A DNA stretch of 64,000 bases. Source: Hallerella sp963656065 (GTDB lineage: Bacteria > Fibrobacterota > Fibrobacteria > Fibrobacterales > Fibrobacteraceae). Every line of letters starts with the position of its first letter. The first letter of the stretch is position 1. The position numbers were made by a program, and so were the translations under genes. The notes under the pieces are model-generated. The model had not been told where the DNA came from, did not search any database, and was given only the letters and a program-made list of their open reading frames with translations. The DNA is taken from the NCBI GenBank assembly GCA_963656065.1, contig CAVKGV010000001.1, positions 337,207 to 401,206 of the forward strand, in the 5' to 3' direction. Shown in pieces: positions 1 through 7,700 of this stretch.

Positions 1-2
1 AA

Positions 3-812
3 AAGGCCGGCAAGTTTATCTTCCCCGAATTCGACGATACCATTTTGCATTTCATTTTCCTGCAGCGTATTGCAAATCTGTATCCTGCGACATCGGGCCT
101 TATCGAAGACATTACCCGAAAAATCACCCGGGATTTACCCGCCAAACAGCAAGAAACTTTAGCGTGGTATGCCAGGGAACTGAACGGGCGGATTCTTTTT
201 ATGGGAACGCCTCCCGGATTTGACGAAAACGCGGGGAAAAATCTTCCCATCATTCTCGAAGCCATCCGAAAGAAGCAAAAGGTGCAAATTGCCTACACAG
301 ACAACTGGGGCTTTCGAACAGACAAACCGCGCATCCCGCTAATGGTCGCCATCCACCAGGGAGAAATCTACGTCGGATGCGTTTCGCAGCGATTCCCCGA
401 CAAGACATACGCGCTAAAGCTCCGACGCATCGAATCGGCGAAACTTTTGCGCGAGCATTTTAACGAAGAGCCTCAAATTGTCGAAAGCCTGCGCAAGCGA
501 ATCCGTTCCGGAGCGTTCCTTTCGGACGAACAGAATCCCTATATCGAGAAAGTCGTCATCCGTTTTCCCGGCTACGCAAAAAATTTTCTGCAGGAACGTC
601 CCTACCACCCGAGCATGAAAATCAAGGAGCTGAAAAACGGAGACTTGCAAGCGACAATGAATGTCGCCGTAAACGATCTGCTCAGGCAGTGGGTGATGTA
701 TTACGGCCCGATTGCCAAAGTTCTAAAGCCCGCGAAATTACAACAGATGGTGCTGGGTTGCGCAAAAGAATTGGTAAAACTGTACGCTCCACACAAAGCG
801 GACGACAATTGA
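3..812 (+). CDS. WYL-domain regulator, 5'-truncated by the window edge
   Basis: The frame is open from the first bases, so the true start and probably an N-terminal helix-turn-helix lie upstream of the window. The central part (visible residues about 90-165) fits a WYL domain: a KVQIAYTDNWG segment is followed by strands ending in YALKLRRIESAKLL, as in proteins that sense a ligand and control transcription. The last third resembles the WCX C-terminal extension that usually follows WYL. Nineteen bases separate it from the ABC-F gene. WYL regulators bind nucleic-acid or nucleotide ligands in several families; the target here cannot be read from the sequence. Confidence 0.75.
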   Translation, partial: KAGKFIFPEFDDTILHFIFLQRIANLYPATSGLIEDITRKITRDLPAKQQETLAWYARELNGRILFMGTPPGFDENAGKNLPIILEAIRKKQKVQIAYTDNWGFRTDKPRIPLMVAIHQGEIYVGCVSQRFPDKTYALKLRRIESAKLLREHFNEEPQIVESLRKRIRSGAFLSDEQNPYIEKVVIRFPGYAKNFLQERPYHPSMKIKELKNGDLQATMNVAVNDLLRQWVMYYGPIAKVLKPAKLQQMVLGCAKELVKLYAPHKADDN

Positions 813-815
813 TTT

Positions 816-821
816 TACTAT
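816..821 (+). promoter_or_regulatory. TACTAT -10-like hexamer before the ABC-F gene
   Basis: It ends 10 nt before the ATG at 832. No Shine-Dalgarno sequence lies between, so transcription may start almost at the start codon. Confidence 0.4.
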
Positions 822-831
822 CTTTGGCGCC

Positions 832-2427
832 ATGCTCAATGTTTCTAATGTCAGTCTGCAATATGGAAGCCGCGTGCTTTTCAAGGAAGTCAACCTCTCG
901 TTCCGCAAGGGAAACTGTTACGGAATCATCGGCGCGAACGGTGCCGGAAAATCCACGTTTCTGAAAATCCTTTCGGGGGAACTGGAACCGAATACGGGAG
1001 ACGTCACCCACGACGCAGGCGAACGCATCGCCGTCCTCAAGCAGGACCATTTCGCTTTCGAGGAATTTTCCGTTCTCGACACGGTCATGATGGGATACGC
1101 CGAACTATACAAGCTCGGAAAGCGGCGCGAAGAACTCTACGCCAAGCCGGAAATGACCGAAGCCGAAGGCATGGAAGCTATCGAAATCGAAACGAAATTC
1201 GGCGAAATGGGCGGATACGAAGCGGAATCCTCTGCCGGTACGCTTCTTAAAGGACTGGGCATTCCCGAAGAATCCCACGCCAAGCTGATGAAGGAGTTAG
1301 ACGGCAACGAAAAGATCCGCGTGCTCCTCGCCCAGGCGCTCTTCGGCAACCCGGACATTCTGCTCCTCGACGAACCGACCAACCATCTCGACCTCGAATG
1401 CGTCAGCTGGCTCGAAGACTATCTCGAACGCTTCGAGAATACGGTCATCGTCGTCTCCCACGACAGACACTTCCTGAACACGGTCTGCACGAACATTTGC
1501 GACATCGACTACGGGCGCGTAAACCTCTATGCGGGAAACTACGAATTCTGGTATGAAGCAAGCCAGCTTGCCCAGAAGCAACGCAAGGACCAGAACCGCC
1601 GCGCCGAAGAAAAAATCGCCGAACTGAAAGCGTTCATCCAGCGCTTCGCATCGAACGCATCCAAGGCGAAGCAGGCCACCAGCCGCAAGAAGCTTCTCGA
1701 CAAGATGACGGTCGAAGAGATGCCCGCTTCGAGCCGCAAGTTCCCGTGGGTCAGTTTCAAGATGGACCGCGAACCGGGAAAAATCGTCCTCGAAGTCAAG
1801 GACCTGACAATTGCCGCCGAAGACGGCACAAAGCTCGAGCACCTGAACTTCTCGCTCGGCGGAAACGACAAGGTTGCGCTCGTCGGAGACTGCGGAGTCC
1901 TCAAGACCGCATTTTTCGAAGCCATCCAGAACGACGAAAATATCAAGTCGGGCAAGGTTAAGTGGGGAACGACCATTGCGACCAGCTATTTTCCGAAGAA
2001 CAACGATGCATTCTTCAACACGGACATTTCCCTCGTCGATTGGCTCCGGCAGTTCAGCAAGGAACAGGACGAAACATTTATCCGAGGATTCCTCGGACGG
2101 ATGCTCTTCACCGGCGAAGAGGCGCTCAAGTCCGCGAAGGTTCTTTCGGGTGGCGAAAAGGTCCGCTGCATGCTCAGCCGCATGATGCTCTCGAACGCGA
2201 ACATGCTGATGCTCGACGAGCCGACCGCGCATCTCGATCTCGAATCGATTACTGCGCTGAACAACGGTCTCAAGGCTTACAAGGGACCGATCATCTTCTC
2301 GACCGAAGACCACGAATTTGCCGAAACCATCGCGAACCGCGTCCTTGAACTTACCCCGACGGGATATCTCGACCGCGCGATCACGTTCGACGAATGGTTC
2401 GCTTCCCGTAAAAAGAAATCCCGTTAA
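832..2427 (+). CDS. ABC-F family ATPase, YbiT type, with one degenerate ATP site
   Basis: Soluble protein of 531 residues with two ATP-binding domains joined by a charged linker (about 240-290), the ABC-F layout. ABC-F proteins act on the ribosome (translation factors or antibiotic protection); the closest layout is E. coli YbiT. Domain 1 has an intact Walker A (GANGAGKST, 34-42), Walker B (LLLDEP, D180 E181) and switch histidine (H210), but its signature is LDGNEK (156-161). Domain 2 has an intact signature LSGGEK (438-443) and Walker B (D462 E463), but its Walker A is GDCGVLKT (352-359) and E492 replaces the switch histidine. The losses fall on the same composite site. There is no membrane segment, so it is not a transporter. 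A strong terminator follows. Confidence 0.9.
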   Translation: MLNVSNVSLQYGSRVLFKEVNLSFRKGNCYGIIGANGAGKSTFLKILSGELEPNTGDVTHDAGERIAVLKQDHFAFEEFSVLDTVMMGYAELYKLGKRREELYAKPEMTEAEGMEAIEIETKFGEMGGYEAESSAGTLLKGLGIPEESHAKLMKELDGNEKIRVLLAQALFGNPDILLLDEPTNHLDLECVSWLEDYLERFENTVIVVSHDRHFLNTVCTNICDIDYGRVNLYAGNYEFWYEASQLAQKQRKDQNRRAEEKIAELKAFIQRFASNASKAKQATSRKKLLDKMTVEEMPASSRKFPWVSFKMDREPGKIVLEVKDLTIAAEDGTKLEHLNFSLGGNDKVALVGDCGVLKTAFFEAIQNDENIKSGKVKWGTTIATSYFPKNNDAFFNTDISLVDWLRQFSKEQDETFIRGFLGRMLFTGEEALKSAKVLSGGEKVRCMLSRMMLSNANMLMLDEPTAHLDLESITALNNGLKAYKGPIIFSTEDHEFAETIANRVLELTPTGYLDRAITFDEWFASRKKKSR

Positions 2428-2445
2428 AACCAAAGGTGTTTTCTA

Positions 2446-2478
2446 GACGGCGAACCGCGTTCGCCGTCTTTTTCTTTT
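2446..2478 (+). terminator. Rho-independent terminator after the ABC-F gene
   Basis: Perfect 10-bp stem (GACGGCGAAC / GTTCGCCGTC) with a 3-nt loop, followed directly by TTTTTCTTTT. Confidence 0.9.
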
Positions 2479-2731
2479 CGCCTGCGTCTATGCGTTTGCC
2501 GCGGAAAAGGACGGTCGATACAAAATGGTCTCCCCGACGGAATATGGAGCGACGCGATGAAGGCGAAACGACGACAACTTCTGAGTCATCCTTCGTGCCG
2601 GATGCGGCATTTTCTTTAACCGTACAAGCAATGCCATTCTCCAGATTCGCGCCGAATACCAGCTTTCGACATACAAACTGCAGGACCATTTTATTTCTGG
2701 CCCGAGATTCGCCGTGGAGCCGGGATTCTAG
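2462..2731 (+). pseudogene. Possible remnant of a small exported protein gene
   Basis: The 317-bp gap before panC holds no intact gene. One frame starts with a signal-peptide-like stretch (RRLFLFACVYAFAAEKDGRY), meets two stops at about 2558-2560 and 2579-2581, then continues in the same frame with a coding-like tail (AILQIRAEYQLSTYKLQDHF) to a TAG at 2729. This could be a decayed gene or chance; no family is recognised, and the start overlaps the terminator hairpin. Confidence 0.2.
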
Positions 2732-2744
2732 AAAAAAAACGGAG

Positions 2745-3590
2745 TTAAAGTTCGATATTGTCTATCAGGCGGGTCGTGCCGAAGAAGGCGGCAATCAAAA
2801 TGACCGACGGCGAGTCAATCGTGCCCGTAGAATTCGCCTGCAAAGTTTCCTGACTAGCGATTTCCACATACTGGACAACTCCGCCCGCATGGGCAACGCT
2901 TTCCTGGATTTTGGAACGGAGCGCATTGACCGATCGTTCCCCGGAATCGTAGGAAGCCTTTGCCGCAAGCAGCGCCCTCGAAATGGCGACAGCGGCATCG
3001 CGTTCGCCTTCGTTCATATACTCGTTCCGGCTCGAACGGGCAAGTCCCGAAATTTCGCGAACAATCGGCATCAGGCGGATTTCGACGGGAAAGTTCAGAT
3101 CCTTCACCATGCGGCGGATGAGGAACGCTTGTTGGTAATCCTTTTTCCCGAAATAGGCGCGGTCCGCGCCGGAGATGTTGAAAAGCTTTGAAACGACCGT
3201 GAGGACGCCGCGGAAATGTCCCGGACGGTACGCTCCGCAATAGAGACGTTCGAGCGATTCATCGCGGACAAGGGTAAGCGGGTCCCCGTCGGGATACATC
3301 TCGGAAACGCTCGGGGCAAAGACAAAGGTCCCACCGTGGGATTCCACCAGTTCCGCATCCTTTTCGAGTCGCCGCGGATAGCTGTCGAGGTCTTCGTTTT
3401 TGCCGAACTGGATAGGATTCAGGAAAACGCTCACGACCGTTACGTCGTTTTCCCTTGCGGACGCTTCCACGAGGCTCATGTGCCCTTCGTGCAAGGCTCC
3501 CATCGTCGGGACGAGCCCGATGCTTTTTCCCGCTTTTTTGAGCGGCAGAAGCGCCGCCCGCATTTCTGAAATTGTCTTGATGAGTTTCAT
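2745..3590 (-). CDS. panC: Pantothenate synthetase
   Basis: Joins pantoate and beta-alanine with ATP to form pantothenate, the coenzyme A precursor, in the cytoplasm. The 281-residue length is normal. The family signatures are visible: LVPTMGALHEGH (ATP-binding HxGH) near the N terminus, VSVFLNPIQFG, then YFGKKDYQQ and SSRNEYM in the second half. It is the last gene of a tight minus-strand operon, two bases after the deoxynucleoside kinase stop. No panB or panD lies in the window. Confidence 0.96.
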   Translation of the reverse strand: MKLIKTISEMRAALLPLKKAGKSIGLVPTMGALHEGHMSLVEASARENDVTVVSVFLNPIQFGKNEDLDSYPRRLEKDAELVESHGGTFVFAPSVSEMYPDGDPLTLVRDESLERLYCGAYRPGHFRGVLTVVSKLFNISGADRAYFGKKDYQQAFLIRRMVKDLNFPVEIRLMPIVREISGLARSSRNEYMNEGERDAAVAISRALLAAKASYDSGERSVNALRSKIQESVAHAGGVVQYVEIASQETLQANSTGTIDSPSVILIAAFFGTTRLIDNIEL

Positions 3591-3592
3591 TT

Positions 3593-4282
3593 CTAGCCTT
3601 CAGGTGCAAAATACGTCGTCTGGGTAGGCGCTGCGGCAATCGCGTTCAGTACCAGATCCAGATGTTTTTCGTTATGAACAAAGTCTATCTTGTTCGTGTT
3701 GATTATCAGCACGGGCGCCTTGGTGTAATGCCAAAAGTGATGGTCGTAGCGTTCGAGAAGCTCGCGCAGATAGTCGGCGTCAATATTCTTTTCCATGGAA
3801 CGTCCGCGCTGTTCGATTCTGTCTAGAAGCGTCGGGACATTTGCCTGCAGATAGACGATTAAGTTCGGCGTCGGGAGGTGTCCGGAAAGGCTCTTCGACA
3901 CGGAGTCGTACATGGCAAACTCGCTTTCCGAAAGGTTCTGGAGCGCAAAAATCCGGTCCTTTTCGAACGTGTAGTCGCTGACTACGGTATGGCGGAACAG
4001 GTCGTTCTGGACGAAGGCATCCTGGAACTGCCGGATTCTCGAAAGAAGAAAGAAAAGCTGCGTTTGAAAGGCGTAAGCTTCCGGATTTTTGTAGAAGCTC
4101 GGAAGAAAAGGGTTTTCGTCAAACTGTTCAAGGACGAGGTTTGCGCCAAGAGCCTTGGAGAGGATTCGAGCGAGCGACGTCTTCCCCGCCCCGATGACTC
4201 CGTCGATGGCTAGGAAGCGAATTCTTTCCGGGAGCTTTAGCGTCGTCTCGGGATTTGAATGGCCGACAAAAGCCTCATTCAT
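3593..4282 (-). CDS. Deoxynucleoside kinase (dNK/dGK family)
   Basis: Phosphorylates deoxynucleosides for dNTP salvage. It has 229 residues from the chosen ATG, which overlaps the folK stop by 8 bp and follows a GGAGG Shine-Dalgarno at about 6-nt spacing; a longer upstream extension would only be folK in another frame. The P-loop is GVIGAGKT, followed by the family segment SDYTFEKDRIFA (the position of the E/D-R substrate motif) and the arginine-rich lid IEQRGRSMEKNI. The family covers dAdo, dGuo and dCyd kinases; the sequence alone does not settle the substrate, though the bacterial purine-type enzymes look closest. Confidence 0.88.
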   Translation of the reverse strand: MNEAFVGHSNPETTLKLPERIRFLAIDGVIGAGKTSLARILSKALGANLVLEQFDENPFLPSFYKNPEAYAFQTQLFFLLSRIRQFQDAFVQNDLFRHTVVSDYTFEKDRIFALQNLSESEFAMYDSVSKSLSGHLPTPNLIVYLQANVPTLLDRIEQRGRSMEKNIDADYLRELLERYDHHFWHYTKAPVLIINTNKIDFVHNEKHLDLVLNAIAAAPTQTTYFAPEG

Positions 4283-4793
4283 CTTCAACCTCCACCTTCC
4301 TGAATTCTGTTTCGACTTTTTGCGCTCTGAGTTCTTCCAAAATTTCTTCGGCGGTTTTTCCCGAGAGCGGATCGCGCATATCCGGAGCGATTTCGGCAAG
4401 CGGAACCATTACGAAGCCCCGAGATGTCGCTAGCGGATGCGGTACAACCGGACCGTCCGAATGCCCGTCGCAAATCTGCTCGCCATAGTAAAGGAGGTCC
4501 AGGTCGATTTCGCGGCATTCCCAGCGACCGCGCCGGCGACGTCCTAGGAACAATTCGGCTCCTTTCAGATAGTGGAGCAGTCTCCGCGGTCCCCTGCCAT
4601 ACCAGAAAGAGACGACCTGGTTCAAAAAAAGTCCCTGGCCCTCTGGCCCGACCGGAGATGTCTCGTAGATGGAACTTTCCTGCCAACCGCCCAAGGAAAT
4701 CCGTTTGAGCATATTCCGCGCCTCCGCGAGACGTTTGCCCCGTGGCGCGATATTGCTTCCTAAAGCGACAAAAACTCGTTCCAAGGATTCCAC
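4275..4793 (-). CDS. folK: HPPK, 2-amino-4-hydroxy-6-hydroxymethyldihydropteridine diphosphokinase
   Basis: Transfers pyrophosphate from ATP to the pterin in folate synthesis. The sequence carries VALGSN at the N terminus, YETSPVG, FLNQVV, and the signature RWECREIDLDLLYYG followed by VPHP. The frame extends further upstream, but the GTG at 4793 is preferred: it puts VFVALGSN about 8 residues from the start, as in the family, and a TATATT hexamer ends 7 nt before it. That gives 172 residues. It is the first gene of the folK-dNK-panC operon and is divergent from rho across a short shared promoter region. Confidence 0.9.
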   Translation of the reverse strand: MESLERVFVALGSNIAPRGKRLAEARNMLKRISLGGWQESSIYETSPVGPEGQGLFLNQVVSFWYGRGPRRLLHYLKGAELFLGRRRRGRWECREIDLDLLYYGEQICDGHSDGPVVPHPLATSRGFVMVPLAEIAPDMRDPLSGKTAEEILEELRAQKVETEFRKVEVEDE

Positions 4794-4800
4794 AGGTGCC

Positions 4801-4806
4801 AATATA
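4801..4806 (-). promoter_or_regulatory. TATATT hexamer before folK
   Basis: It lies 7 nt before the GTG at 4793, with no ribosome-binding site. The leaderless arrangement supports that start. Confidence 0.45.
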
Positions 4807-4908
4807 GATTTTTTTATGTATATTAGCGACCGGATTGAGCATTCTTGCTTTTTCCGCATAAGTTTTCACAATCCCCATTATCTTATTCACAGTTCCGCAG
4901 GAGTCCCT

Positions 4909-6870
4909 GTGCCAAGACCGAAAAAAACAGACGGTTCCTCTTCCGTTCATCTGATTTCCGATACGATTTCCCCCGATACCCCGATTCCGGATCTTTCCGC
5001 CCTGGGCGATTTGGCAGCCCCCATCACATTCCCGGAAGACCAGGCCAAACCCGAAAGCGAAGTTCCTAAACGTCACCGCGGGCGTCCGCGCAAGGTACAC
5101 TCCGAAGAATCCGAAACCGTCGCCATGCAGAACGTCCAAGAGCCGACGTTCCGGTCCGAACCTCGAAACGAAATCCATCCGGATGAATTTTCAAAAGACA
5201 TCCCCGCTCCGACTTCAGAACTTTCCGATGAACCCGTCATCACGGCAACGCCCGGTACAAGCGAACTTTCCGAAGAGAACCAAGGCACGCTCCCGGCCGA
5301 AGCGGGAACGACGGTCGCCGCAGCAAGCACCGAAAATCCGTCCGCCGACATGAGCGCCGTCCAGAACAATCCCGCGTTCGAAGCCCCGATGCCCGATGCG
5401 CCGTTCAGCGGATCGAACCGTTACAGCCGACGTTTCGGAAACAACAACGAAAATTTCGGCAACAATAATTTCAACCCGAACTTCAACAACAATCGCCACG
5501 GCAAGTTCAACAAGTTCGGGCGGAACAAATACGGGAAGAACAACCGTTACCTGCCGGATGACATTCCCGACGACCAGCTCCAGGCGCCTCCGGCGGATCC
5601 CGAAAAGGTCGCCGTCGCCATGCAACGCTGGCGCGAACTCCGCAACACGCCGATGTTCGACCTGCAGGAAAAAGCCGTTTCGCTCAACATCCCGGACGTC
5701 AAGCGCCTCAAGAAGCAGGCGCTCATCTACCGGATTCTCGGAGCCATTTCCGGCGAAGGCGCCCCCATCTATACGGAAGGTACGCTCGAAATCATGAAGG
5801 AAGGCTACGGGTTCTTGCGGAACGCCGACCTGAACTATCTCGCCGGGCAGGACGACATCTACATCAGCCCGAACCAGATTCGCCGTTTCGAGCTCAAGTC
5901 GGGAGATTCCATCACAGGACTCGTTCGCCAGCCGCGCGACAACGAACGCTACTTCGGGCTTGCGCGCGTCGATACGGTGAACGGCGAAGATCCGGCAAAG
6001 ACAAAGCACCGCGTCGCGTTCGAATACCTGACCCCGATTCACCCATACCAAAAGCTGAATTTGGAATGGAAGCAGGACGAATACTCTACGCGCATCATGG
6101 ACCTTTTCTCGCCAATCGGCAAGGGGCAGCGCAGCATCCTGCTCGCCCCTCCGCGGACCGGCAAGACGGTGCTGCTCCAGAACATCGCAGGCGCCATCGC
6201 AAAGAACCACCCGGAAGTCAAGCTGTTTGTCCTGCTTATCGATGAACGTCCGGAAGAAGTGACCGATATGCGGAGGCACGTCAAGGGCGAAGTCATCGCC
6301 TCGACATTCGACGAACCGCCCGAGCATCACACGCAAGTCGCCGACATTCTTCTGGAAAAAGCGAAACGCCTCGTCGAATACGGAAACGATGTCGTGATCC
6401 TGCTCGATTCCATCACGCGATTCGCCCGGGCGAACAACGTCGTCATTCCCCATTCGGGAAAGATTCTTTCCGGTGGCGTGGACGCCCTCGCCATGCAACG
6501 CCCCAAGCGTTTCTTCGGCGCGGCCCGCAAAATCGAAAACGGCGGTTCCCTCACCATCATCGGCACGGCCCTCATCGATACGGGAAGCCGCATGGACGAA
6601 GTGATCTTCGAAGAATTCAAGGGAACGGGCAACATGGAACTTGTCCTCGACCGGCGCATCGCCGAAAAGCGCATCTGGCCCGCTATCGACATTTTCAAGT
6701 CCGGGACCCGCAAGGAGGAGCTTCTGCTCGACGACGATACGCTCCGTCGCGTCTGGATTCTCCGCAAGTTCCTGCAGGAACAGACATCCGTGGAAATCAT
6801 GGAATTTATGCGCGACAAGCTTTCGAAGACCAAGACAAACGAAGAATTTTTGGCTTCGATGAACGGCTAA
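4909..6870 (+). CDS. rho: Transcription termination factor Rho with a long Asn-rich N-terminal extension
   Basis: Hexameric RNA-dependent ATPase that ends transcription. The start is the GTG at 4909 with AGGAG 5 nt upstream, giving 653 residues against about 420 for E. coli. Residues 1-215 are predicted disordered: an acidic, Pro/Ser/Glu-rich part and then an Asn/Phe/Arg/Lys-rich segment (about 176-215) with runs such as FGNNN. A Rho_N-like helical domain and a cold-shock RNA-binding domain (GYGFLR) follow. The Walker A is PPRTGKT (414-420), with LLIDERPEEV, LLDSITRFARA and a Q-loop/R-loop segment LSGGVDALAMQRPKRFFGAARKIE split over two conserved blocks. Asn-rich Rho extensions are known from Bacteroides and Clostridium, where they affect condensation or prion behaviour. 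Confidence 0.97.
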   Translation: MPRPKKTDGSSSVHLISDTISPDTPIPDLSALGDLAAPITFPEDQAKPESEVPKRHRGRPRKVHSEESETVAMQNVQEPTFRSEPRNEIHPDEFSKDIPAPTSELSDEPVITATPGTSELSEENQGTLPAEAGTTVAAASTENPSADMSAVQNNPAFEAPMPDAPFSGSNRYSRRFGNNNENFGNNNFNPNFNNNRHGKFNKFGRNKYGKNNRYLPDDIPDDQLQAPPADPEKVAVAMQRWRELRNTPMFDLQEKAVSLNIPDVKRLKKQALIYRILGAISGEGAPIYTEGTLEIMKEGYGFLRNADLNYLAGQDDIYISPNQIRRFELKSGDSITGLVRQPRDNERYFGLARVDTVNGEDPAKTKHRVAFEYLTPIHPYQKLNLEWKQDEYSTRIMDLFSPIGKGQRSILLAPPRTGKTVLLQNIAGAIAKNHPEVKLFVLLIDERPEEVTDMRRHVKGEVIASTFDEPPEHHTQVADILLEKAKRLVEYGNDVVILLDSITRFARANNVVIPHSGKILSGGVDALAMQRPKRFFGAARKIENGGSLTIIGTALIDTGSRMDEVIFEEFKGTGNMELVLDRRIAEKRIWPAIDIFKSGTRKEELLLDDDTLRRVWILRKFLQEQTSVEIMEFMRDKLSKTKTNEEFLASMNG

Positions 6871-6880
6871 GGAGTCCAAC

Positions 6881-7693
6881 ATGTCAAAGAAAATCGCATT
6901 TGCCGGAGCCGGAAATATGGGAGGCGCGATTCTTCGCGGCCTTCTCTCGGCAGGCAAGAATCCAAGAGAAATCCTTTTCTACGAACCGTTCGAAAAGACG
7001 GCCAAACCTGTCGAAGATCTGGGAGCAATTCGCTACACGGATTTCGGAAAGATGGCAAACGACGCCGACGTTATCTTTCTCTGCGTCAAGCCGCAAGTTT
7101 TTGGAGCCGTCGCCGGAGAATGGAGCGAAAGCGCCAAGGGTAAAATTTCTTCCCGACCCGAAATCATCTCCATCATGGCAGGCGTTTCCCGAAAGAAAAT
7201 TCTCGATTTGCTCGACTTCGAACATGGCGATGTCGTACGGGTGATGCCGAACCTGCCGCTGACAGTCGGAAAAGGCGCCATCGCCGTTGCGACCGACGGA
7301 ATTTCCGAAGAATCGCTCAAAACCGCCAAGGATCTTCTCGAAACCGTCGGAGCGGTCGTCACGGTGAGCGAAAACCTGATAGATGCCGTCACCGGGCTTT
7401 CCGGCAGCGCACCGGCATACGTCTTTGAATTTATCGAAGGCCTTGTCCGCGGAGGCGTCAAGATGGGACTATCCCGTCCCGTCGCCATGGAGCTTACGCT
7501 CGCTACAATCGAAGGAAGCGTCGAACTACTAAAAAAGTCCGGCAAGGGAACAGGCGAACTTTCCGCAATGGTTTCATCGCCTGCGGGAACGACAATCGCC
7601 GGAGTCCAGGTCCTAGAAGATGCGGGATTCCGCAGCACGCTGATGCGCACGGTCGAAGCGGCAACGCTCCGCTCCCAGGCACTAGGAAAATAA
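6881..7693 (+). CDS. proC: Pyrroline-5-carboxylate reductase
   Basis: Last step of proline synthesis, NAD(P)H-dependent. It has 270 residues, with the dinucleotide fold AGAGNMGGAILRGL at the start, VKPQ in the middle and the C-terminal signature LSGSAPAYVFEFIEGLVRGGVKMG. An AAGGAG ribosome-binding site precedes the ATG, which lies 10 bp after the rho stop, so it is probably cotranscribed with rho. Confidence 0.96.
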   Translation: MSKKIAFAGAGNMGGAILRGLLSAGKNPREILFYEPFEKTAKPVEDLGAIRYTDFGKMANDADVIFLCVKPQVFGAVAGEWSESAKGKISSRPEIISIMAGVSRKKILDLLDFEHGDVVRVMPNLPLTVGKGAIAVATDGISEESLKTAKDLLETVGAVVTVSENLIDAVTGLSGSAPAYVFEFIEGLVRGGVKMGLSRPVAMELTLATIEGSVELLKKSGKGTGELSAMVSSPAGTTIAGVQVLEDAGFRSTLMRTVEAATLRSQALGK

Positions 7694-7700
7694 GCCTTTT

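Noticed and set aside
1297..2433. A 378-codon minus-strand open frame
   Set aside because: Antisense to the ABC-F gene, whose motifs are clear.
4745..4760. A TGGCGCG...TTGCT stretch resembling a sigma-54 promoter
   Set aside because: The spacing is off by one and it lies inside folK coding sequence, with no gene placed to use it.
5215..6957. A 580-codon minus-strand open frame across rho
   Set aside because: It is the antisense shadow of rho, which has unmistakable family motifs.
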